From: Allomuricauda sp. CAU 1633
GTDB lineage: Bacteria > Bacteroidota > Bacteroidia > Flavobacteriales > Flavobacteriaceae
Length of the DNA stretch: 64,000 nucleotides
Direction: 5' to 3'
NCBI RefSeq assembly: GCF_017313225.1
Contig: NZ_JAFLNE010000002.1
Location: forward strand, 1 to 64,000
In this document: positions 18,633 to 26,193 of the stretch, piece after piece
Position numbering within the stretch: the stretch's first letter is position 1
Layout of the letters: every line of letters begins with the position of its first letter
Translations under genes and position numbers: made by a program
Notes under the pieces: model-generated
Told to the model about the DNA's origin: nothing
Seen by the model: the letters and a program-made list of their open reading frames with translations, nothing else
The model's database searches: none

Positions 18633-19568
18633 ATGAATTTGAAAAAAACATATATTCTATTTTGCCTGTTGTTTTCTATATCTCCATTTCTTAGCTCACA
18701 AGATTTTAAAAAGGTAGATTCTTTAGTATATACATATCCCAACAGTTTTAGTTCGCCATCAAGATTAGCCAAACGCATTTCCAAGGATTTCAAGACGGAA
18801 TTGGACAGAGTTAGGGCAATATATATTTGGATAGCTAACAACATTGTCTACGATCCAAAGGAGTCTGGCGAATTGGGATATGAATTTGGTTCAAATGAAT
18901 TTTTGAAAAAAGAAAAAAAGCACAATGAAAAGCTATCCAAAAGAGTCATATCAAAAGGACAAGCGGTTTGTGCGGGTTATTCAACATTGTTCGCTGAGTT
19001 ATCCAAAGAACTCAACATAAAATCAAAAGTGGTTTCTGGAAGTTCTAAAACGAAAGTCAGTGATATAGGGAAAAGGTTTTATTCTGATCATGCATGGAAT
19101 GTTGTGGAGGTCGATAAGAAATTGTATTTGGTTGATGTTACTTGGGGTGCCGGTTCCTACGATGGTAGGTTTATAAAAGAACTGAACAGTTTTTATTTTA
19201 TGACTCCACCTGAGCTATTCATTAAAAACCATTATCCGGATTATTTTGAATATGCACTTCTGGATAAGAAAATTGATAAGGAAGTCTTTTTGAATGCACC
19301 ATTAATTCATAGCCATGAATATGAATTATTATCCCCGAGATATGGTATAATCAAAAAGTCAGAGGGCAAGGTAGATTTCAAATTCTCTTGCAAGCCAGGG
19401 TTATATGTAGTAATGTGTGATTTAGATGATAATGAGTTTTATTCGCAAGATATTGTTACCACAGAAGATGTTTTGGAGTTTGAACTAGATTTATCAGATG
19501 CAAAAAAAGCCAAGAAATTAAGTGTCTACTTGGACTATCAACAAGTGGTGGAGTTCAAACTAAATTAA
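18633..19568 (+). CDS. Secreted transglutaminase-like protein (element cargo)
   Basis: 311 aa from ATG 18633. This start gives a signal peptide (LKKTYILFCLLFSISPFLSS, cut before QDF); an in-frame ATG at 18567 overlaps the previous gene and would bury it. The transglutaminase/protease core is complete: Cys in KGQAVCAGYSTLFAEL (about 115), His in FYSDHAWNVVEV (about 157), and Asp in LYLVDVTWGAGSYDG (about 172). Homologues of this layout are periplasmic or surface proteins thought to act as cysteine peptidases or cross-linking enzymes. A C-terminal beta domain of about 100 aa has no recognised motif. The substrate is unknown. Confidence 0.85.
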   Translation: MNLKKTYILFCLLFSISPFLSSQDFKKVDSLVYTYPNSFSSPSRLAKRISKDFKTELDRVRAIYIWIANNIVYDPKESGELGYEFGSNEFLKKEKKHNEKLSKRVISKGQAVCAGYSTLFAELSKELNIKSKVVSGSSKTKVSDIGKRFYSDHAWNVVEVDKKLYLVDVTWGAGSYDGRFIKELNSFYFMTPPELFIKNHYPDYFEYALLDKKIDKEVFLNAPLIHSHEYELLSPRYGIIKKSEGKVDFKFSCKPGLYVVMCDLDDNEFYSQDIVTTEDVLEFELDLSDAKKAKKLSVYLDYQQVVEFKLN

Positions 19569-19650
19569 TCCGACAATAAGAAGATAAAGTTCAAATAAAC
19601 GATTCCCCTGGCGGATAAAGAAGCCAACACAATTTCGTTGGAAACCGTAA

Positions 19651-20244
19651 TTGATATTTATGAAAATTTCATTTTATATCATTTTAATCTTATGTATTGC
19701 AAATAGTTGCAATGGTCGGCATTCTGTGTTGAAAACAAACGATAAGTTGATCATGAGCAAGTTAATTGATGCGCTTGCCTATCCAATTCCACCAGCACCA
19801 TTTGTGGATTCAAAGGATACGGTAATACCCCAGAGAATTGCGGATTCCCTTCTTAATGTAAAAATGGACGTCGGAATACATCCTAACATGTATGGTGATT
19901 TCGACTCATCAACCATAAATCTTCTCCCAGACACATATAAGGATATAATGAATTCCAATAAAACCAATGCTAAAATTATCACTGATATTAAAGGGATTGA
20001 AAGTCTAAGGGGGCATCATATCGAACTGGTAGACGCTACCCAAACGAATGAGTTGACCGGTTTCTACAATGTTGACATACTTTTTCACTTTTCAGTCATT
20101 ATATATAATTCTGATAAAACAAAAGCAGTTCTGGAATTGGGAACAAGTAAAGGTATGTTAAATGGCAGTTCAGGGATTCTTTGCATGGAGAAACGGAATG
20201 ATGAATGGACCATAGTAGAATCATTTGGCACAAGCATATGGTAA
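19651..20244 (+). CDS. Lipoprotein, unknown (element cargo)
   Basis: 197 aa. The signal region FYIILILCIANSC ends in a lipobox-like ANSC, giving a lipidated N-terminus. An alternative start three codons later (MKISFYII) is equally good. The body is polar with a conserved-looking C-terminal half (HFSVIIYNSDKTKAVLEL, then ERNDEWTIVESFG) resembling small periplasmic lipoproteins with a cystatin- or NTF2-like fold, but this is a guess. It is the last cargo gene before the right end; nothing links it to a known pathway. Confidence 0.72.
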   Translation: MIFMKISFYIILILCIANSCNGRHSVLKTNDKLIMSKLIDALAYPIPPAPFVDSKDTVIPQRIADSLLNVKMDVGIHPNMYGDFDSSTINLLPDTYKDIMNSNKTNAKIITDIKGIESLRGHHIELVDATQTNELTGFYNVDILFHFSVIIYNSDKTKAVLELGTSKGMLNGSSGILCMEKRNDEWTIVESFGTSIW

Positions 20245-20533
20245 AGAATGAAATTCTATTTTCAAGTCTAATCTTGCAGTATTGATGCTCTTATTGATAT
20301 AAATCCACATGAAGATTTCCAATTGCATAATTATGTCTGTAGCAACACAAGCGAAGTATTTGGTGATTAAAGGGCAATAAATCAATAGGATTATTATCTA
20401 GGTGCTATGCCTAAATTAATATTAAATGGTTAGTTTTGCCTATGCGAAGTTAGGTTACGATTCGTAATCTGTAATTCGGTTAGTTACAAAAAATAAGCAA
20501 GGCGAAACCCAATAAAATAAGGGGTTAGCGGAG
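20245..20533. other. Non-coding right end of the element
   Basis: 289 bp with no gene. It contains the third ATTCGGTTA copy at 20474-20482, a candidate arm site for the integrase, 52 bp before the right core. No other structure is recognised. Confidence 0.45.
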
Positions 20534-20558
20534 GGGGTTCGAATCCCTTCGCGCCCAC
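20534..20558. other. attR: copy of the tRNA-Val 3' end
   Basis: Exact 25-bp match to 14982-15006 (T arm, acceptor 3' strand, discriminator A and one C). There is no 5' part of a tRNA here, so this is the right-hand integration repeat, not a gene. Confidence 0.9.
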
Positions 20559-20569
20559 AGAAAAAGAAA

Positions 20570-20597
20570 AGGCCTCCGAATTTCGGGGGCTTTTTTT
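20570..20597 (+). terminator. Original tRNA-Val terminator, displaced by the element
   Basis: GCCTCCGA / TCGGGGGC stem with a short loop and seven T, starting 12 bp after the right repeat. Before integration it would have followed the tRNA gene directly. Confidence 0.75.
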
Positions 20598-20737
20598 ATT
20601 TCCATGTTTTTGAAAAGGCAATTCACAAGCCTTTATTTTCCACAGATTCAATTATCTAAAGATGTTCAATGTTAATTTAACGTTTGTAAATCGTAAATTT
20701 ATTGCGTATAAACCTATTTTTGTAAAAAAAGAGTACG

Positions 20738-21046
20738 GTGAACATCAACTGGAAATCAACAGAGGAAATCAATAAACCAAATTCCTTACATCTTTTAAAC
20801 TTGGAGTATGCAGTGGAGCTTCAGGTAATATTGATTCTAATTAGGGAAGCCGAGCATTTAATGGAATACCGCTTTTTGATTACAGTTGAAGTCAACCCCA
20901 ACAATGGACAAGTGTCTATCAATGAGGACACGCCTGAACCCCTATATTCAATTCTTGAAAGGAATTTCCATGGGTTTGATACCAAGCTTGAAAAAAGTCT
21001 GTCCATCCATAAAAAAACAGTGCAGCCTTCCTTTGTCTCAATATAA
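20738..21046 (+). CDS. Small hypothetical protein
   Basis: 102 aa from GTG 20738, 180 bp beyond the right end of the element. There are no recognised motifs or signal peptide; the sequence is mixed hydrophobic and charged with a central stretch VELQVILILIREAEHLMEYRF. TATTTTTG, matching the Bacteroidota -7 box, occurs about 20 bp upstream without a clear -33 box. It could be real or a chance frame. It lies just upstream of the ECF sigma gene on the same strand. Confidence 0.35.
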   Translation: MNINWKSTEEINKPNSLHLLNLEYAVELQVILILIREAEHLMEYRFLITVEVNPNNGQVSINEDTPEPLYSILERNFHGFDTKLEKSLSIHKKTVQPSFVSI

Positions 21047-21132
21047 AGTTCTTTTAAAATAGTCACACTCACCTATCCCTTTTTAAGCAAGGAAAGTTTA
21101 CAATATCATAATATCTGTCCGTGCGAATTTTT

Positions 21133-21711
21133 ATGAAATTTGCGCTGATGGGAGAAGGCTATAACAACAAGATTTCTCTGGAGAAGCTCGCCAAGCAAAT
21201 ACACAAATCAGACAGGAATGCTTTTAATACGCTGTTTGAGTTGATGTGGGAACCCATGTATGTGTATGCATCATCCGTAATTATGGATGATTCCGTGGCC
21301 AAGGATTTGGTTCAGGAAGTCTGGATAGACTATTGGCAGCGACGGGAGGATTTGGATATCCAAACTATACGCCCCTATCTCTACAAGGCTATTCGTTATA
21401 AGTGCTACAATACCCTTCGCGACTCAAAATTCAACGAAACCCAGATAGAGGCCGCTAACTCGATCTATGTTACTTCGGAAATTGAACTGGAAGAAGATGT
21501 GGACGAGCTCTCTATTCGGATACACGATACTATAGCCAGTCTTCCAGCTAGGTGCCGAGAAGTTTTTACATTGAGTCGTATTAATAATATTAATAATCGG
21601 GAGATTGCAGAAAAACTGAATATTTCCCAGCGTTCTGTGGAGAACCAGATATCTTTTGCCCTTCGAAAACTTCGCAAAGACCTTTCCATTGTTAAGTTTT
21701 TTACCTTATAA
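21133..21711 (+). CDS. ECF-type RNA polymerase sigma factor
   Basis: 192 aa from ATG 21133; GTG 21121 or ATG 21148 are alternatives. The sigma-2 region is about 20-85 (FNTLFELMWEPMYVYAS, DLVQEVWIDYWQRRED) and the sigma-4 region about 130-185 (IASLPARCREVFTLSR, then the helix-turn-helix NREIAEKLNISQRSVENQIS). It is followed by a FecR-type anti-sigma gene and a SusC receptor with an STN signalling domain, the standard Bacteroidota trans-envelope signalling set: substrate binding at SusC should release this sigma to transcribe the SusCD locus. Confidence 0.93.
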   Translation: MKFALMGEGYNNKISLEKLAKQIHKSDRNAFNTLFELMWEPMYVYASSVIMDDSVAKDLVQEVWIDYWQRREDLDIQTIRPYLYKAIRYKCYNTLRDSKFNETQIEAANSIYVTSEIELEEDVDELSIRIHDTIASLPARCREVFTLSRINNINNREIAEKLNISQRSVENQISFALRKLRKDLSIVKFFTL

Positions 21712-21821
21712 ACCTTCCCTTCTTTACCTAAAGGTTAACAACATTAAGGAATCATCAACTTCACTTTTTTTGATGTGCGTAGGTGTGTGCTCTCGGTACT
21801 CTAAGGTGAAACGAGAACACA

Positions 21822-22775
21822 ATGACCGAACAGGACATTAAAAGATTGATGAAAAAATACCTTGATGGTACCATCACCAAAAGAGAGGAATCCCTTTTGG
21901 AAAGGTTTGACAGCAGTCTTTTATCAAAAAATGGAAAGCAGGTATTCCACAGTAATGCCCAAAAACAGTATATCAAGCGGAAATTTTCCAAGGGGATAAA
22001 TCAAAAACCGAAAAATCCAGTGATAAAATGGGTGCGTATAGCAGCTTCATTGGCGCTGTTGCTATCCCTTGGCTATTTCACTTACATCCAGTTTCATCAA
22101 GAACCCGCGCCAACACCTATTGTGGAAATCGTAAAAACCACCGAATGGGGTAAAAAAATGAGTCTTACTTTGCCTGATGGCACCCAAGTGAAGTTGAATT
22201 CGGGGAGTACCATCACATTTCCGGAACGGTTTGAGGACAATACCCGTGAGGTAGAGCTTAGTGGCGAGGCCTTTTTTAATGTGACCAAGAATCCAGATAA
22301 GCCTTTCATTATAAAGTCAAACGAAGTGCAAACCACGGTCTTGGGAACCTCATTCAATATCAATACCTACCCCGATAACCACCAAATAGCGGTTACCGTT
22401 GCAACAGGAAAAGTAAAGGTGGCCTCTATGGACAGTGAAGTTTTATTGGGTCCAAATGAACAAGGGGTTTTTGATAAGGCCACAAAGCAGATTTCAAAGG
22501 AACAAATCAACATTGCATCATTTCTGCATTGGAAAAATGGGGTCCTTCACTTTGAGGACGCCACTTTAAGCAGCGTCATGAAATCCTTGGAGCAATGGTA
22601 TGGGGTAACCTTTGTTTTTGAAAACGAAAATTTTGGGAACTGCCACCTTACGGCGAGTTACGACAATGAAATGCTTTCTGCGGTACTGGAAAGTATTATG
22701 TATACCAAGAAAGGGCTGGCATATGAATATGTAAGGGACAAAAAAATATTGATTAAAGGAAAATGCACTGACTAA
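21822..22775 (+). CDS. FecR-family anti-sigma factor
   Basis: 317 aa. The cytoplasmic N-terminal sigma-binding part (about 1-68, MTEQDIKRLMKKYLDG) is followed by one membrane helix at about 69-88 (IAASLALLLSLGYFTYIQF). The periplasmic FecR domain (about 105-210) has KMSLTLPDGTQVKLNSGSTI, REVELSGEAFFNV and TTVLGTSFNI. The C-terminal DUF4974-like domain (about 245-312) has LSSVMKSLEQWYGVTFVFEN. It holds the sigma at the membrane and responds to the STN domain of the SusC next to it. It lies 110 bp after the sigma gene and 141 bp before susC. Confidence 0.93.
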   Translation: MTEQDIKRLMKKYLDGTITKREESLLERFDSSLLSKNGKQVFHSNAQKQYIKRKFSKGINQKPKNPVIKWVRIAASLALLLSLGYFTYIQFHQEPAPTPIVEIVKTTEWGKKMSLTLPDGTQVKLNSGSTITFPERFEDNTREVELSGEAFFNVTKNPDKPFIIKSNEVQTTVLGTSFNINTYPDNHQIAVTVATGKVKVASMDSEVLLGPNEQGVFDKATKQISKEQINIASFLHWKNGVLHFEDATLSSVMKSLEQWYGVTFVFENENFGNCHLTASYDNEMLSAVLESIMYTKKGLAYEYVRDKKILIKGKCTD

Positions 22776-22827
22776 TTCATAAACCAACTTAAAAGATGCA
22801 AAGCGTATGAAATAAACCCAAAAAAAA

Positions 22828-22865
22828 GCAGTCTGCAACACTTTGGCGAGCGGAAACAGACTGCT
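22828..22865 (+). promoter_or_regulatory. Leader hairpin before the STN-type susC
   Basis: Perfect 9-bp inverted repeat AGCAGTCTG (22828-22836) / CAGACTGCT (22857-22865) with a 20-nt loop, in the 141-bp gap between fecR and susC. No T-run follows, so it is not a plain terminator. It could protect or process the mRNA, giving more SusC than FecR. Confidence 0.5.
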
Positions 22866-22916
22866 GGCAGTTCAACAATTACAAATTCTTATAACCATTA
22901 AACATTATGTGAAATT

Positions 22917-25900
22917 ATGAATTCACTGACTATTAAACAATTTATCAAATTGACTTTCCAAACTTTTTGCTTGCTGATTGTCCTAGCGCTGTTGAATCCA
23001 GTGCTTGCTGCTGATGCCAGAGGGCAAAAATTGGACAATTTTAAAGTAAATCTCTCCGTGGACGATGCTACGGTTATAGAGGTGTTGAGACAGATTGAGG
23101 AACAAACTGAGTTCAAGTTTGTCTATGATCGTAAAGTACGAAGGTTGCACAAAACCTACGACATTGCCTACAGAGGCGTATCCTTGCGTTCTATTTTGGA
23201 ATTAATGGCAAAAGATGCCAATCTTACTTTCAGAAGAATCAATCATACTATCTCCATTGATGTAAAACCCGAAGCCCCAAAAAGGGTTGTTGAAGTGGAG
23301 TTTGTTACCGTAAATGGAACCGTGACCGATGAGTACGGTGTTCCCTTGGCCGGTGCTTCCGTAGCAGAAAAAGGAACCGCAAACGGTACCATTACCGATT
23401 TTGATGGAAACTTTTCCATAGATGTAGAGGAAGATGCTATCCTGGAAATCTCCTATTTAGGGTTTAAATCACAAGAAGTAGCTGTAAATGGTCGTACTAC
23501 AATTAACATCCAATTGGAGCAGGATGCTACGCTTTTGGAGGATGTTGTGGTCGTTGGATATGGTACACAGCGCAAAACGGACGTAACCGGTTCCATCGCT
23601 TCTGTGGATAGTGAAAACTTCAACAAAGGAATCGTGGCCAACCCAGGTCAGTTGTTGCAAGGCAAGGTTGTGGGTGTTAACGTTTCCAATACCAGTGGTG
23701 AACCTGGTGCTGCACAGGATGTGATTATCCGTGGTGTGGGGAGTTTGCGTTCCGGTACAACCCCACTTTATGTAATCGATGGATTTGCTTTGGACAATAC
23801 GGGAACGGGAATCGCCTCAAACCCGTTGAACTTTATCAATCCACAGGATATCGAGAGCATCGATGTGTTAAAAGATGCCTCTGCTGCTGCCATTTATGGG
23901 GCTAGGGCCGCCAATGGTGTAATCGTGATTACCACCAAAAAAGGGAAAGCGGGACGAACCCAAATGGATTTGAGCGTTACCACAGGTTTTTCCACTTTGG
24001 CCAATGAGGTTGATGTTTTCAGTGCCAACGAGTTCCGTCAGCAAGTTGTGGCCGCCGGGGGTACTTTGGACGATGGAGGTGCCAATACCAACTGGCAGGA
24101 TGAGTTGACCCAAACCGGGGTTTCCACCGTCGTGAACTTTTCTATGAGTGGAGCCTCTGATAAATTTTCGTATCACAGTTCCCTTGGGGTGAATGACCAA
24201 GAAGGCGTTTTGAGAGGGAGTGATTTAAAACGGTATTCTGGCCGTTTGAATCTGACCCAAAGAGCTTTGAACGATCGTTTTAAGGTAGAATTCAACATGA
24301 CCGCCAGTAGAACGGAGAACCTTAGACCTGATGCACGAGCCATTGTAGGGGATATGTTGCAGTTGAATCCAACATACCCTGTTTATGGTGGTGACGGAGA
24401 GCCTATTTTACTTGAAAATAGACTCAATCCATTGACCCGTGAGCAGATTTACAGCGATGATGCCGTAAACCACCGAATCTTGGCCAACATTGCCCCTTCC
24501 ATTGAAATTATTAATGGACTCACCTATAAATTGAATTTGGGTGTAGACTATTCATCCACCGAAAGGGATGTTCAGTACAAGCCCTATTCTTTGTTGGAAG
24601 GTTTCATCAATGGTTCGTTGAATTCCATTTATACCACCAATAAAAACTCCTTGGTGGAAAATACATTGACCTATAACTACACCACCGATATTCACAATTT
24701 TACCATTTTGGCTGGACATACCTATCAGGAAACCTATGTGCATCAAAAAGCATTTGATTTGGAAGGTTTTTCCGATAATGGTATCGATCCTAAATATCAA
24801 GATCAAATCAGTGGGGAGAATACCCAGACTTACCTGAATACTTTTGCTACCAAGAACGAGTTGCAGTCTTTCTTTGGAAGGGTGAACTATGGATACGATA
24901 ACAAATATTTGTTGACTGCCACGATGAGGGCTGATGGTTCTTCAAAATTTGGGGGCAACAACCGATATGGGTATTTTCCGTCAGTAGCATTGGGTTGGAA
25001 CATCATGAACGAGGACTTCTTGGAGTCGAATACAGCTATCAACAATCTAAAACTTAGAGCAAGTTGGGGTAAGACAGGAAACCAAGAAATTCCATCAAAG
25101 ATTACCAAGTTGAGCTATACCGATAGTAAGGATGGAAATGATTCTTATCCCATCAACGGGGATGAAGATTCTTTGGAAGATTATCCGTATGGAACCATCT
25201 TTACCCGTTTGGCCAATCCAGATATCCAATGGGAGGTTTCCACCCAAACCAACATTGGACTTGATTTTGGTCTGTTCAACAATAGATTGTCAGGTACGTT
25301 GGATTACTTCAATAAAGTATCAGAAAATATTTTGTTGGAAGTTACACCTGCAGACCCTGTTCAGCCTACCGATAAGTACTGGACCAACATTCCAGACATG
25401 GAAATCAAGAACAATGGTATTGAATTCGCTTTGGATTACCGTAGCGACGCCAGTGGGGATTTCTCTTATAACATTGGAGGTAACATTGCCTACACTAGCA
25501 ACACAGTGGAAAATTCTCCTTATGAAGTGTTGACCACGGGTGCTGCGCAAGGTGCTGGACAAACGGATGCCACCATTAATGGTAACATCAATGGTGAAGC
25601 AATTGGCTCGTTTTACATGCAGGAGTTTATGGGTATTGGGTCTGATGGTCTTAGCCTTCTTTCAGATGAACGTAAAGTTGTGGGCAGTGCATTGCCAGAT
25701 TTGGTCTATGCGTTCTACCTGAATTTCAACTACAAGAATTTTGATTTAGGGTTGAATTTCAACGGAGTTTCAGGAAATAAGGTCTACAACCACACGGCAA
25801 TGTCCATGTTCACAAAAGGGTTGTTGGCCTCCAATTTCAACACCACGAGTTTGGCTTCTGAGTTCCCCAATGAGGATATTACCAACTCCAACTCTGTATC

Positions 25901-26174
25901 GACACGTTATTTGGAAGACGGTGATTTCTTGCGTTTGAACAACGCTACTTTGGGATACAATCTTCCGCCGGAACTTGTTGGATTGGGAGACTTTGTCAAC
26001 AGTATTCGTTTGTCCGTTACTGGGCAGAATTTGTTCGTGATAACAGATTACAGCGGATTTGACCCAGAAATCAATTCCAACTTGACGATAGACGGCATCC
26101 AGACCTTCGGAATTGACTACTTCAACTATCCAAAAGCAAGAACTCTTGTATTTGGACTAAATGTATCATTCTAA
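22917..26174 (+). CDS. SusC/RagA TonB-linked outer-membrane receptor with STN domain
   Basis: 1085 aa. Signal peptide about 1-32. STN signalling domain about 45-118 (VIEVLRQIEEQTEFKFVYD). Carboxypeptidase-regulatory-like domain about 135-205 (VNGTVTDEYGVPLAGASVAE, ISYLGFKSQEVAV). Plug about 210-340 (VVVVGYGTQRKTDVTGSI, DVLKDASAAAIYGARAANGV), then a long beta-barrel ending LVFGLNVSF with a terminal Phe. It imports a ligand across the outer membrane with SusD as lid, driven by TonB/ExbBD, and signals to FecR. The two phosphatase genes downstream suggest phosphorylated ligands. Confidence 0.96.
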   Translation: MNSLTIKQFIKLTFQTFCLLIVLALLNPVLAADARGQKLDNFKVNLSVDDATVIEVLRQIEEQTEFKFVYDRKVRRLHKTYDIAYRGVSLRSILELMAKDANLTFRRINHTISIDVKPEAPKRVVEVEFVTVNGTVTDEYGVPLAGASVAEKGTANGTITDFDGNFSIDVEEDAILEISYLGFKSQEVAVNGRTTINIQLEQDATLLEDVVVVGYGTQRKTDVTGSIASVDSENFNKGIVANPGQLLQGKVVGVNVSNTSGEPGAAQDVIIRGVGSLRSGTTPLYVIDGFALDNTGTGIASNPLNFINPQDIESIDVLKDASAAAIYGARAANGVIVITTKKGKAGRTQMDLSVTTGFSTLANEVDVFSANEFRQQVVAAGGTLDDGGANTNWQDELTQTGVSTVVNFSMSGASDKFSYHSSLGVNDQEGVLRGSDLKRYSGRLNLTQRALNDRFKVEFNMTASRTENLRPDARAIVGDMLQLNPTYPVYGGDGEPILLENRLNPLTREQIYSDDAVNHRILANIAPSIEIINGLTYKLNLGVDYSSTERDVQYKPYSLLEGFINGSLNSIYTTNKNSLVENTLTYNYTTDIHNFTILAGHTYQETYVHQKAFDLEGFSDNGIDPKYQDQISGENTQTYLNTFATKNELQSFFGRVNYGYDNKYLLTATMRADGSSKFGGNNRYGYFPSVALGWNIMNEDFLESNTAINNLKLRASWGKTGNQEIPSKITKLSYTDSKDGNDSYPINGDEDSLEDYPYGTIFTRLANPDIQWEVSTQTNIGLDFGLFNNRLSGTLDYFNKVSENILLEVTPADPVQPTDKYWTNIPDMEIKNNGIEFALDYRSDASGDFSYNIGGNIAYTSNTVENSPYEVLTTGAAQGAGQTDATINGNINGEAIGSFYMQEFMGIGSDGLSLLSDERKVVGSALPDLVYAFYLNFNYKNFDLGLNFNGVSGNKVYNHTAMSMFTKGLLASNFNTTSLASEFPNEDITNSNSVSTRYLEDGDFLRLNNATLGYNLPPELVGLGDFVNSIRLSVTGQNLFVITDYSGFDPEINSNLTIDGIQTFGIDYFNYPKARTLVFGLNVSF

Positions 26175-26193
26175 TCAAAAAAACACTTCAAAA

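Larger units (their letters stand above)
14982..20558 (+). mobile_element. 5.6-kb integrative element in tRNA-Val(UAC)
   Basis: The element is defined by exact 25-bp direct repeats at both ends and a tyrosine integrase as the first gene. Contents in order: replacement terminator, integrase, a 778-bp structured non-coding stretch, serine recombinase, and three cargo genes for envelope proteins (membrane protein, transglutaminase-like protein, lipoprotein). All genes read away from the tRNA. No relaxase, replication, conjugation or phage structural gene is present, so it would need a helper to move between cells. Cargo DNA looks more AT-rich than the flanks. It is a satellite-type island; whether it can still excise is unknown. 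Confidence 0.88.

Noticed and set aside
14982..20558. Prophage
   Set aside because: There is an integrase, but no capsid, terminase, tail, lysis or replication gene; the element is a small island.
20534..20558. Second tRNA-Val gene
   Set aside because: Only the last 25 bp match; there is no D arm or anticodon arm upstream, so it is attR.
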